Shown here piece by piece: positions 7,377 through 15,155 of a DNA stretch of 23,852 nucleotides (the stretch's first letter is position 1; each line of letters starts with the position of its first letter). The stretch spans positions 1-23,852 of the IMG/VR virus record IMGVR_UViG_3300043313_000589; one strand, given 5' to 3'. The notes under the pieces were generated by a model that saw only the letters and a list, made by a program, of their open reading frames with translations, was not told the DNA's origin and ran no database searches. The translations under genes and the position numbers were made by a program. The stretch comes from a virus.

Positions 7377-10063
7377 GCGTTACCCAGATCAAGCAATCAG
7401 TCGGAGGCTGGAACGTCCGGTTGCGGGGGAACATTCCGAAGGCCGTACTCTCTACTCTCCAACCCTTCGGCCACATCGCCATTGTGCCGGGGTCGGTGAA
7501 CGTCGCGGAGTACGGCGATGCCCTCCTTAACGCGGCTCGTTACGTCGGGGTGTACCGCACCAAGTCGGCCAACAACGACGGGACGGTTATCAGCGGGGTC
7601 GGGCTCGAGTCGTGGTTGGGCGACGAGAACAACTCCGGTGACGTATTCGAGTTTCCACAGGAGTTCGACGCTGACACCTTCGCTGTGGTGATCGGTGCGG
7701 TGCTGCCGCCGAGTGGGTCAATTACGGCTGGGACCATTCACTCGCTGCCGGGCCTGTATACCGGTCGACATCAGTATGTGACGTCTCGTCAGATCATTGA
7801 TTACGTCACCTCGACCTACGGCGCTGAATGGAGGATCAACAACAACGGCACACTTGACGCCGGGTTGGTGACGGATCTCTATGCGACGACTCCTCGTGCC
7901 ATCCTCGTGGCCAAGCAAACCGATGGGTCTGATCTGCGGTACCGATCCATGCCGGGACAGTCATCCATGATTAAGGACAGCGCAGACTACACCACGCGGG
8001 TTGTCGTGTTGTCAGCTGGCGAGGGCGACACCATCACCGTGGGGGAGTCGGCACCGGTACCGGTTCCGTACAAAGATCTCCACGGTAACGATGTGGTGGT
8101 CACCCGCGTGGTGAGCGAGTCGTTCACTGACGGGACCAATGCAGATACACGTGCCGAGATCTTGTTTAACGAGTGGGGCCAGGCATCCACCCCCCGGGTG
8201 ACTCTGTCCACCTCTATCTACGACATCAAGGGAAACGTGGTTGTCGGGGACTACGTCTATGTGTACCACCCGGAACGAGGATTCGAGGACGTCGCCAACC
8301 AGGAAACCTGGAACGGGGAGATAATCAACCCGGTGAAGTTGCGCGTGGTTGAACTGTCCTGGCCCATCCGGACCGGCTGGACTGTGGCGTTCCGCGACGG
8401 TGACGGGGTGTGGACCGATCTGTCTCCGTACGTGTTTTACGAGTCCGGGGATACCAACGTGGTGGTTGGCGATCTACCTCGGTCGTTGACCGGTGGAGGC
8501 ATCGTAGAGCCGGTGGGATCACGCCCGATTGGGGATGCCACCATACCGGGGGTGGTGACGTTCACTTCGTCGTCTACTGGGTCTTACCAATCCGCCGAGA
8601 CCAACACCACCAAGTCAGCGATTCGATTGACCTGGGGCATCCCTCTAAACGCGGATGGGTCAACCATCCTTGACGGGGCATACTACGAACTGCGGTACCG
8701 GGTTTCGGTTCAGATCGGTTATCAGATCAAGTGGGCCGATACGAACGGCATGGAGTGGGCCGACATCCAAGGCCACCCGTGGGCCTTCCCATTGAGCGAG
8801 CCTGTTGAGGCCAGCCCAGAGTGGCATTATCTGTCGGTGGGCTGGGGAACTAACGTTGCCACTATTCTTGAACTGACACCGGCCGTTGAATATGAGATCC
8901 AGATCCGGGCGGTGGACGCTGCCACGCCTCCGCACTTCGGGGTGTTCTCCGGTATTAGCGTAACCACTGTGGGAGATCTATTCGCGCCGAGCGTGCCCGC
9001 ACCTCCGGTTGTCGCCGGGAGTATGACGGCCATCATGTTGACTCACACCTTGGGCAAGAACAGCGGCGGTACGTTCAACCTGGAACCTGACATTGTCCGG
9101 TTGACGGTGCATGTCGGGGGGTCGGCTGATTTCTACCCCGATGCGTCGAACCAGGTTGGAGAATTGGCGGCCAACGCGGGAATGCTTCTCGGCGGTATCG
9201 CGGCGGTCGGCACGTTCCCCATTACCCCGGTCGAGCAGATTCACGTGAAGGTTATTGCGGTGGACCGGGCAGGCAATTCGTCGAACCCCTCGCCCTCGGC
9301 AACGGTGACCGTTCAGTTGATCGACAATGCTCACATCGGGAGTTTGTCGGTCGATAAGTTGACCGCTGGCACCATCACCGCCGAATCCATCCTTGCGGCG
9401 CGTATGGGCGTCTCTGGGGCCGGTGGATTGACCGTTTCCGGGGGTGGTGACATCACGGTGTTGGGTGGGGGTGACATCACCATCCAGGAGGGGTCGTTGG
9501 ACATCCTGAACAATCTCGGGGAGGTCCAGGTTGAGTCTGGCCTGTTGTCCGATGGCACCTATGGGCTGGCCGCTCGTAATGCCTCCGGGGTGCTCGTGCC
9601 CCTGTCTCGTTTGGCGTTCGGGGTGAAGTCAGAGCAAATCAACAATAGTGAATCTACCACCAACACCTCGAACTTTGTAGACCTGGCCACATACGGGCCC
9701 TACGTTACGGATGTGGAGGTGGGACCACTCGGTAGAATGATCATCATTTTGAGCTGCGGTATCAACATCGGGGGTTCAAGTACAGTATGGGGGGCGGGGG
9801 GTTATATGGGCTTCGACATGATTAATCAGGCAACCGGTACTGTTTTTTGGACTTCATCGCAATCGGTTTCATGTCATTACTGGGCTCTCGGACTTCCGGC
9901 TTTGTACCAAGGATCAGCCTCGATTAGCCGGTGCTTTTTGATGACCAACATACCGGCTGGTATCTATACCCTGGTTACCAAGTATTTGAGTTTTGGGGTA
10001 TCCAGTCCGGGAACCACTCATGCCGAATTCTTCCGTCGCAACATCACTGTTCTTCCATATTGA
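7373..10063 (+). CDS. tail tip protein with fibronectin type III-like domains
   Basis: This 896-residue protein has a likely modular layout. Residues 1 to about 330 form a Tal-like base, with ends typical of tail-associated hub proteins (SMIKDSADYTTRVVV). Residues about 395-520 and 535-645 look like two fibronectin type III domains (SAIRLTWGIPLNADGS, YEIQIRAVDAATPP; then VDRAGNSSNPSP). Residues about 650-685 carry HIGSLSVDKLTAGTITAE, a motif that joins tip proteins to their fibre modules. The last 130 residues (about 767-896) form a separate adhesin-like module encoded by visibly more A/T-rich DNA. It probably builds the tail tip and contacts the host surface. Confidence 0.78.
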   Translation: MSVTQIKQSVGGWNVRLRGNIPKAVLSTLQPFGHIAIVPGSVNVAEYGDALLNAARYVGVYRTKSANNDGTVISGVGLESWLGDENNSGDVFEFPQEFDADTFAVVIGAVLPPSGSITAGTIHSLPGLYTGRHQYVTSRQIIDYVTSTYGAEWRINNNGTLDAGLVTDLYATTPRAILVAKQTDGSDLRYRSMPGQSSMIKDSADYTTRVVVLSAGEGDTITVGESAPVPVPYKDLHGNDVVVTRVVSESFTDGTNADTRAEILFNEWGQASTPRVTLSTSIYDIKGNVVVGDYVYVYHPERGFEDVANQETWNGEIINPVKLRVVELSWPIRTGWTVAFRDGDGVWTDLSPYVFYESGDTNVVVGDLPRSLTGGGIVEPVGSRPIGDATIPGVVTFTSSSTGSYQSAETNTTKSAIRLTWGIPLNADGSTILDGAYYELRYRVSVQIGYQIKWADTNGMEWADIQGHPWAFPLSEPVEASPEWHYLSVGWGTNVATILELTPAVEYEIQIRAVDAATPPHFGVFSGISVTTVGDLFAPSVPAPPVVAGSMTAIMLTHTLGKNSGGTFNLEPDIVRLTVHVGGSADFYPDASNQVGELAANAGMLLGGIAAVGTFPITPVEQIHVKVIAVDRAGNSSNPSPSATVTVQLIDNAHIGSLSVDKLTAGTITAESILAARMGVSGAGGLTVSGGGDITVLGGGDITIQEGSLDILNNLGEVQVESGLLSDGTYGLAARNASGVLVPLSRLAFGVKSEQINNSESTTNTSNFVDLATYGPYVTDVEVGPLGRMIIILSCGINIGGSSTVWGAGGYMGFDMINQATGTVFWTSSQSVSCHYWALGLPALYQGSASISRCFLMTNIPAGIYTLVTKYLSFGVSSPGTTHAEFFRRNITVLPY

Positions 10064-10077
10064 GGGGAGCCTGAACG

Positions 10078-11115
10078 ATGGGCACAAACACAACTCGGCT
10101 CTTGCTCTGGAAGCCTGATGGTTCGCCAGGCGGAGACAACATCAACGTCGACACCGACATCTCTGACAACGCCGACATCATCGACGACGCAGTCGGTTTC
10201 AAGGTGTGCACCAGTGGCACCCGGCCAACCGGGGCGCAGCGGTGGAATGGGCGGGTTATCTACGAAACGGACACCAAGCGTACGTACATGTGGCAGGCAA
10301 CCCTTGGGTTCTGGATGCCCCTCATCATCGGCCAGGGGTCAGGGGTCGGTCCATACCTGCTTGGGACGTCGACTGATTCCGGTGGAGAAGGAATCAACAT
10401 CAGTGCGTCAGTGGCCAATGCGCATATTCTGCGGTCACGGGTCACCACCGAGGCCAACCCTCGATTGACCCTGGACACAGATGGAAGGATCCAGTGGGGA
10501 GCCGGTGGTGCCTCGGCGGTTGATACCAACCTGTACCGGAACGCAGCCAACGAACTAAAGACTGACGATGCCTTTTCTGTGGTGGGGAATCTCACGGTCA
10601 CTGGCACAGCGGCCTGGAACAAACTGGATGTGCAGACCCCTACTGGCGCGACTTGTACTTTCTCCTCCATCAACCAGAATTATCAACATCTGATGATCGT
10701 CGGATCGGGTCGTGGCACAACAGTCGCGACTTTCACGATGATGTCCATGCAGGTGAACGGGAATGCCACGGCTATTTATGACATGCACCAGGTAGCCGGT
10801 AGCGCCGCCACTGTGGCCGGGGCCGAAAACATCTCGGTTACCTCGGCCAGTCTTGGTGAAATGTCAGCCGCAAGTGCAACGGCGGGTGCCTGTTCTACTT
10901 ATCAGGTTATGATTCCCAATTACAAAGGGACCAGTTTTTGGAAGAGTTGGCAGGTGTGCCACACCTTGTCGAGTGGTACGGGGTCCGGCACTCTCCACAA
11001 CAAGATTTGGGCTGGACGCATTCGCGCTACGGCGGCCATCACCTCAATTGTCTTGCTTGCGGCTGCAGGTAACTTTGCCACGGGCAGCACGTTTACGCTG
11101 TACGGATTGTTGTAA
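10078..11115 (+). CDS. tail fibre / receptor-binding minor tail protein
   Basis: This 345-residue protein is preceded by a strong GAGGGGAG site. The N-terminus TTRLLLWKPDGSPGGDNINVDTDI followed by a repeat-rich shaft is typical of attachment domains in actinophage fibres that bind the tip protein. The pattern GRVIYETDTKRTYMWQATLGFW is a frequent connector in these proteins. The last part (about residue 185 onward) is a beta-sandwich-like adhesin module ending FATGSTFTLYGLL. Being the last tail gene before the lysis genes, it is a good candidate for the host-range determinant. Confidence 0.7.
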   Translation: MGTNTTRLLLWKPDGSPGGDNINVDTDISDNADIIDDAVGFKVCTSGTRPTGAQRWNGRVIYETDTKRTYMWQATLGFWMPLIIGQGSGVGPYLLGTSTDSGGEGINISASVANAHILRSRVTTEANPRLTLDTDGRIQWGAGGASAVDTNLYRNAANELKTDDAFSVVGNLTVTGTAAWNKLDVQTPTGATCTFSSINQNYQHLMIVGSGRGTTVATFTMMSMQVNGNATAIYDMHQVAGSAATVAGAENISVTSASLGEMSAASATAGACSTYQVMIPNYKGTSFWKSWQVCHTLSSGTGSGTLHNKIWAGRIRATAAITSIVLLAAAGNFATGSTFTLYGLL

Positions 11116-11152
11116 GTTCAGATCTCGTAGAATGATCGGGAATGGAGGGGTT

Positions 11153-11431
11153 ATGACAGAGATAGGGGAAAGGCCGAAGTGGAACGGTCCCTGCATCGGC
11201 GGTCCGATGGATGGCCGGGATGGAGTGTCACGGTTCCCCTCGGGGTTCCTGCTCGTTGACCGTCCTTCGGGTAAGTGCTGGGTGTACGACTGGCTGCCGG
11301 GAGATGAGTCGTTCCTGGTTCGGGTGTCAGACGGGGAGCCGTTGATCGAGGACCGTAGCGCGGTCAAGAATCGATACCGGGCTGCCGAAGAGTCCGAGTT
11401 CGACGTGATCGCATGGGAGGCCACACCATGA
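11153..11431 (+). CDS. conserved hypothetical protein before the lysin
   Basis: The start ATG 11153 is chosen because GGAGGGG lies 2-8 bases before it; upstream ATGs in the same frame have no such site. The 92-residue protein is soluble and contains WNGPCIGGPMDGRDG near residues 10-24 and FLLVDRPSGKCWVYDWLPGD near 31-51, two Gly/Pro-rich turns around predicted strands. Similar short proteins occur next to lysis genes in actinophages, without an assigned function. Its stop overlaps the lysin start (ATGA at 11428). Confidence 0.7.
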   Translation: MTEIGERPKWNGPCIGGPMDGRDGVSRFPSGFLLVDRPSGKCWVYDWLPGDESFLVRVSDGEPLIEDRSAVKNRYRAAEESEFDVIAWEATP

Positions 11432-12279
11432 CCACCAAGGCCACCTCGCTCTTGCTGAATGTCGCCTACGAATGGGAAACCATCTACTCATCGGCTGCGT
11501 TCTCCGGGATCGTCGGGGATGAGGCGCACGCGGCCAAGGGTGGATATCACATCTCGATCGAGGATCAACCCTCGACCAACTACTCCGTGGTCCGGCCGGA
11601 CGACAAAGCACCCCCCGGGGACTGGTCCCGCATTCACGCGGTTGCCCTCGACATGTCGATGAACAAGGCCGACATGATTTTGAGCACGCGCCGGTGGATG
11701 GTGGTGTGGTCCGATCGCACTGACCCTCGGCGGAAATACTTCAACGCGTTCAACGGGTGGACGGGGTCCGGTGATGCCCAGCGATGGGACTTCGTCACCA
11801 ACACCGTTCAGAAATCCACCAACGATCACCAGTGGCACCAGCACACGGAACTCCGGCGCAAATACTGGAACGACCCAGTAGCACACCGGGCCGAGATATC
11901 AATCGCTCGGGGCGAAACCAAAGAGCAATGGTTGGCCTCAAACGGAGGGATAAAGAACATGTTCTGTAACTACGGCGACAAGGGCGAGAACGTCGTCGCC
12001 CTCCAAATGCAATTGCTTCAACTCGACCCCAACGCCCTGCCGCAGTTCGGGCCTGACGCTGGGTACGGCGATGAGACCGCCGCTGCCGTTTCACGGCTGG
12101 TCACCGGCGGACCGGGCAAGGTGTACCAGGGCAAGGAATGGGCCCTCATGCAGAAATTGTGTCAGGCCAAGAACGGCGGGGGCGGCTCTGGTGGACTGGT
12201 CCAGCACACGCACACTGTCGAGGCCCAATCGGTATTTGTCGCCGGATCAGTGACCGGTGCAGCCGTAGCGTCCAAATAG
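11428..12279 (+). CDS. endolysin: zinc peptidase domain plus peptidoglycan-binding domain
   Basis: The start ATG 11428 has GGGAGG at 11415-11420 and overlaps the previous stop; an in-frame ATG at 11413 adds five residues but lacks a site. The 283-residue protein has an N-terminal domain resembling actinophage LAS/M15-like peptidases, with GDEAH at 30-34, possible zinc ligands H41 and D75 (in VALDM) and a histidine cluster DHQWHQH at 133-139. Residues about 183-235 match a peptidoglycan-binding type 1 repeat (GDKGENVVALQMQLLQ and GYGDETAAAVSRL). No signal peptide is seen, so release would need the neighbouring membrane proteins. A Gly-rich linker and an HTHTVEAQSVF tail complete it. The cleaved bond is inferred, not shown. 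Confidence 0.77.
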   Translation: MTTKATSLLLNVAYEWETIYSSAAFSGIVGDEAHAAKGGYHISIEDQPSTNYSVVRPDDKAPPGDWSRIHAVALDMSMNKADMILSTRRWMVVWSDRTDPRRKYFNAFNGWTGSGDAQRWDFVTNTVQKSTNDHQWHQHTELRRKYWNDPVAHRAEISIARGETKEQWLASNGGIKNMFCNYGDKGENVVALQMQLLQLDPNALPQFGPDAGYGDETAAAVSRLVTGGPGKVYQGKEWALMQKLCQAKNGGGGSGGLVQHTHTVEAQSVFVAGSVTGAAVASK

Positions 12280-12307
12280 TCACCAACCGCCCGATGGGCC
12301 ACGATCG

Positions 12308-12360
12308 CCCCATCCCGAACCATTGTCTTCTTCCTGTGGCGTTGGTTCGGGGTGGGGTTT
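12308..12360 (+). terminator. candidate terminator after the lysin gene
   Basis: Arms at 12308-12322 and 12343-12357 pair over 15 positions with a single A-C-type disruption (CCCCATCCCGAACCA against TGGTTCGGGGTGGGG). A 20-base loop separates them and TTT follows. It could attenuate transcription between the lysin and the membrane-protein genes. The short T-tract makes full termination uncertain. Confidence 0.5.
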
Positions 12361-12418
12361 CCCGCAGATTCGCCGAACTGCCCACACGACCGCCATAATC
12401 AACAATGCATATACCATA

Positions 12419-12432
12419 CGTATACGTATACG
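12419..12432. promoter_or_regulatory. perfect 14-base palindrome CGTATACGTATACG
   Basis: The sequence is its own reverse complement and lies within an alternating purine-pyrimidine A/T-rich stretch, 16 bases before the GTG start at 12448 and just before its ribosome site. It could be a protein-binding site or part of a -10 region (TACCAT at 12412-12417). No matching copy was seen elsewhere in the window, so the role is unknown. Confidence 0.35.
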
Positions 12433-12447
12433 GGAGGGGGTGGAGGG

Positions 12448-12759
12448 GTGCCACCGGAGATCTTGGACTCCCTGGGACCATGGGGACAACTGGGACTGAT
12501 CGTCGGCCTGGTGACGATGATCGTTACCGGGTTTGTGAAGGGGTGGATCTTCACCTCGACCTCGGTGCAGTGGCAGAACAAACATCTCGAAGCCCGGCTG
12601 GCGGACAAGGATAGCATCATCGCCGAGCAGAAGGCCACGATCGCGGCGGTGCTCGAGACCAACAAGACCAATTCGGCTTCCATTCAAGAACTTGTTGAGA
12701 TATCCCGAACTATGAACGCGGTCATCTCGGCCCTACCCCGGGCGGAGGTCACCAAGTGA
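12448..12759 (+). CDS. single-pass membrane protein with coiled coil, lysis region
   Basis: A GTG start at 12448 is preferred: GGGAGGGGG lies 8-16 bases before it, while the in-frame ATG at 12352 lies in the terminator-like hairpin. The 103-residue product has one membrane segment at about residues 13-32 (GQLGLIVGLVTMIVTGFVKG). An amphipathic, charged coiled-coil stretch follows (LEARLADKDSIIAEQKATI). Similar proteins sit beside lysins in actinophages and are candidate holins or holin partners. It overlaps the next gene by four bases. Confidence 0.7.
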   Translation: MPPEILDSLGPWGQLGLIVGLVTMIVTGFVKGWIFTSTSVQWQNKHLEARLADKDSIIAEQKATIAAVLETNKTNSASIQELVEISRTMNAVISALPRAEVTK

Positions 12760-12974
12760 AATGGTTCTGGCAGAAACCTCCACCGATTATCGATGATGAG
12801 ATCTCGCTGGAGGAAGCGCGGGCACAACGCGCCGAGGCAGAACGGAAGTTGAGGGAAAGTCAGATCGCTGCTCGTCAGGTTCGCCAAGTATCAATCCGGG
12901 CTCGGTTGCTCCGGACTGACAACCAGTTCAGCACCAGGTTGGATCAAGCATTTAGGAGTCGGCCAAATGGATGA
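12756..12974 (+). CDS. small charged protein of the lysis region
   Basis: This 72-residue protein is coupled by ATGA to the previous gene and overlaps the next by eight bases. After an N-terminal KWFWQKPPP it is almost entirely a charged helix (EEARAQRAEAERKLRESQIA) with a basic end. It has no membrane segment. Short WxW/coil proteins like this occur in actinophage lysis cassettes, with no known activity; membrane-surface association through the Trp-rich N-terminus is possible. Confidence 0.7.
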   Translation: MKWFWQKPPPIIDDEISLEEARAQRAEAERKLRESQIAARQVRQVSIRARLLRTDNQFSTRLDQAFRSRPNG

Positions 12975-13308
12975 CATTCTGCGGGGGATCGCCGGGCTGG
13001 AGATGTTCGCCCTCACGATCGGGGTGTGGGCATTTGCTCTACTATTCCATGTGCTGTCTGACTGGAAAGAGTCCGCCATGGGACGACACTTCATGTCATT
13101 CATGGTGACCTGCGGCCTGGTGTTGACTTGGTCGTGGGTTGGGTTCATCTTCGGCATAGACGAGGCAATCCGGGGATGGGTCAGGGTGATTTTGTATGGC
13201 GCGCTCGCGTTCGTCGTATGGCGTCAGGTTCAGATCCTCATCAAGTTGCAGGTCATCAGTCGCACCCCCCTTCCGGACAATCCGGCCAGCAAGATGTCTG
13301 ACCAGTGA
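12967..13308 (+). CDS. multi-pass membrane protein, holin candidate
   Basis: This 113-residue protein has three hydrophobic segments at about residues 10-31 (LEMFALTIGVWAFALLFHVL), 41-64 (SFMVTCGLVLTWSWVGFIFG) and 73-92 (VRVILYGALAFVVWRQVQIL). The C-terminus is polar. Size and three-pass topology fit class I-like holins, and it lies three genes after the lysin. Several membrane proteins follow each other here, so which one forms the lytic hole is not decidable from sequence. Confidence 0.7.
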   Translation: MDDILRGIAGLEMFALTIGVWAFALLFHVLSDWKESAMGRHFMSFMVTCGLVLTWSWVGFIFGIDEAIRGWVRVILYGALAFVVWRQVQILIKLQVISRTPLPDNPASKMSDQ

Positions 13309-13574
13309 CGGGGTCCGAGATTGCCCTCATCATCACGGCGACTGGAACGGCGATCACGGCCGTAGGAGGTGTGGTCATTGCGGTTATGGCCAAGAAAACC
13401 AGTGTGGCTACTCAAGAGGTACACACCATGGTTAACCAACAGCGAACTGATGCCAAGCGGTATGAGATAACATTGATCAAAGCGATGAAGGCTGCGGGGA
13501 TTGACATACCGGACGACCAAAGTCTGTATGCCACCAACCAGGAAGGAATCAAATCAGATGGACAATCTACCTGA
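13305..13574 (+). CDS. single-pass membrane protein with coiled coil, lysis region
   Basis: A GTG start at 13305 overlaps the previous stop (GTGA). The 89-residue protein has one membrane segment at about residues 5-27 (EIALIITATGTAITAVGGVV). A helical cytoplasmic-type tail follows, with VHTMVNQQRTDAKRYEITL and the ending IDIPDDQSLY seen in related actinophage lysis-cassette proteins. It overlaps the next gene by 17 bases. A role as holin partner or antiholin is inferred from position only. Confidence 0.68.
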   Translation: MTGSEIALIITATGTAITAVGGVVIAVMAKKTSVATQEVHTMVNQQRTDAKRYEITLIKAMKAAGIDIPDDQSLYATNQEGIKSDGQST

Positions 13575-13926
13575 TCTGCCCGTATACGCATTCCAGCCCA
13601 ACTTTGGCGGTCTGCTCTCGATGATCCTGACGCTGGTACTACCGCTGGCCGTTGCGGTCATCACCACCCGCGTGACGTCGGCCAATATCAAGGCAATTTT
13701 GCTCCTCATCATCGTGACCATCAAGACGTTGGTCGAGGCGTTGATCTCGAACGGAAACGACTACATCCATTTCGGGTGGGTTCCGTTCCTGATGAATCTG
13801 ATTCTCAACTTCGTGATCGCAGTCACCGTGCATCTCGGGTTGTGGAAACCCACCGGGGCGGCTGCCAAGGTGCAGGAGGACGTTGGACTGAAAGTACGTG
13901 ATTGGGAGGAGCCGGTAACCCGGTAA
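13558..13926 (+). CDS. membrane protein, holin-like
   Basis: The start ATG 13558 has AGGAAGGA upstream; the earlier in-frame ATG at 13501 lies deep in the preceding gene. The 122-residue product begins DNLPDLPVYAFQPNFGG and has hydrophobic stretches at about residues 18-38, 43-62 and 77-98. A polar tail (AAAKVQEDVGLKVRDWEE) follows. This N-terminal motif plus multi-pass organisation resembles holin-type proteins of actinophages. It is the last gene before the strong terminator at 14044, so it ends the late operon. Confidence 0.72.
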   Translation: MDNLPDLPVYAFQPNFGGLLSMILTLVLPLAVAVITTRVTSANIKAILLLIIVTIKTLVEALISNGNDYIHFGWVPFLMNLILNFVIAVTVHLGLWKPTGAAAKVQEDVGLKVRDWEEPVTR

Positions 13927-14012
13927 CATGACCGCCATCGGGTGCCACCAGGGCGACGGATGGAACCCCCCGATGCCGGGGGCGGAACGGACGGGTTTGA
14001 CATCGGCCCATC

Positions 14013-14024
14013 CCGGTTAACCGG
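14013..14024. promoter_or_regulatory. perfect 12-base palindrome CCGGTTAACCGG
   Basis: This dyad lies in the 176-base gap after the late operon, 20 bases before the terminator. As RNA it could only make a tight hairpin, so a DNA-binding site or chance palindrome is more likely. Nothing else in 13927-14040 looks coding. Confidence 0.25.
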
Positions 14025-14043
14025 ACGATCGGCACCTACGAAG

Positions 14044-14078
14044 CACCCCGGGAGGGATGACGGCTCCCGGGGTGTTTT
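14044..14078 (+). terminator. rho-independent terminator closing the late operon
   Basis: A perfect 11-base-pair stem (CACCCCGGGAG with CTCCCGGGGTG) at 14044-14054 and 14064-14074 has a 9-base loop and is followed by TTTT. It separates the structural/lysis operon from the accessory gene at 14103, which must therefore use its own promoter or readthrough. Confidence 0.88.
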
Positions 14079-14102
14079 CGTGCGTGGATGTAAGAATCAA
14101 TC

Positions 14103-15155
14103 ATGAGACATCGATTTTTCACGATCGCATTCACCTTCATACTCTCTCTATCCCTTTGGGCTGTCCCCCGGTCCGATGCGGTAGTTACCGGCCAGTCCAT
14201 AACCATCACTGGCATCGACTCACACGATGGCATGGTGTACCAAGATGGCGACACGTTCTACTGGGTGGGCACCCGGTACGCCTGTGGATTCGTATGGACC
14301 AACCCGGCCACCCCGTGGTGTGGGTTCGGGGTGTGGACCGCCCCGGAACCATCCGGCCCCTGGACATTTGTTCGGAACCTATTCGACCCCTCGGGCACAT
14401 CTGCCCCGGCATACTTCCAAGAATCGTGGCAGACCATTTGCCGGGGTGATGGTTGCTACAACTCGCGCATGTTGCGCCGGGGTGATGGGGTGTGGGTACT
14501 CTGGTTCAACGCTCCTCGTGACCTCTTGGTGCACGGGGGTAATGCGTATTGGGTGATGGGATGCAACGGGCCAGCGGGTCCATGCGGGCAATCAGCCGGG
14601 GCACCCTACGGGTCTACCATCAAGCCCCCGTTGTGGGTCTGTAACGCTGGTGGGGACTTCTCCATTCTCGACGATGCCGGTACTTGGTACTTGTACTGTG
14701 GCCATGGTTCTCACACCATCTCTGTGGAGAAACTACAACCGTGGGGTACGGGTGGGACCGGCCTCGGATCGTCCAATCTGGCGGGGTTGAGCTGGGTTGA
14801 AGGTGTCGGGGCGTTTCGGTCAGCGTCGAAATATATAATCACTTATGGGGGTAACTGCCCATATTGCTCGGCGACTGACACCTCGTACGCCGTAGCCAAC
14901 AATCCGATGGGACCGTTCAGCGCACCCCCAGGGGCATATGGTCGACGCATTATCTCGGGAAACTCTTGTGGGGGTCAACCGCGCACCGTGGTTACCCTGA
15001 ATGGACAACCGTACGAGCAGGTTGACCATTGGTACGACGGGTACTCGCAACCCAACGCGTCCACCTCATTGTTTCCGCTGGTGGAGTCCGGCCCATTGAT
15101 GGCCACGCCGAATGGTTCTCCATGGACCGGGTTCGCCGGGTTCGACTGCGGTTAA
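14103..15155 (+). CDS. secreted GH43-like beta-propeller glycosidase (accessory gene)
   Basis: This 350-residue protein has a clear signal peptide: basic MRHR, a hydrophobic core at about 5-20 and a likely cut after SDA (residue 26). The mature part resembles five-bladed GH43-type enzymes: blade-1 motif SHDGMVYQDGDTFYWVGTRY with candidate base D42, FSILDDAGTWYLYCG (D185, D190 and D191 are candidates for the second acid), WVEGVGAF with candidate acid E233, and H309 in QVDHW. Twelve cysteines suggest disulphides and an extracellular site. It lies alone after the late terminator, without a good ribosome site. TAAGAAT at 14091-14097 could be a -10 giving a leaderless message. It would presumably act on a host or environmental polysaccharide; substrate and activity are not shown. 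Confidence 0.7.
   Translation: MRHRFFTIAFTFILSLSLWAVPRSDAVVTGQSITITGIDSHDGMVYQDGDTFYWVGTRYACGFVWTNPATPWCGFGVWTAPEPSGPWTFVRNLFDPSGTSAPAYFQESWQTICRGDGCYNSRMLRRGDGVWVLWFNAPRDLLVHGGNAYWVMGCNGPAGPCGQSAGAPYGSTIKPPLWVCNAGGDFSILDDAGTWYLYCGHGSHTISVEKLQPWGTGGTGLGSSNLAGLSWVEGVGAFRSASKYIITYGGNCPYCSATDTSYAVANNPMGPFSAPPGAYGRRIISGNSCGGQPRTVVTLNGQPYEQVDHWYDGYSQPNASTSLFPLVESGPLMATPNGSPWTGFAGFDCG

Noticed and set aside
12352-12447. ATG 12352 as start of the first lysis membrane protein, adding a Cys/His-containing leader
   Set aside because: This start lies within the terminator-like hairpin and lacks a ribosome site, while GTG 12448 has a strong one.
13928-14020. A 30-residue frame (MTAIGCHQGDGW...) after the last lysis gene
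   Set aside because: No ribosome site, low-complexity Pro/Gly content and overlap with the CCGGTTAACCGG palindrome; probably noncoding.
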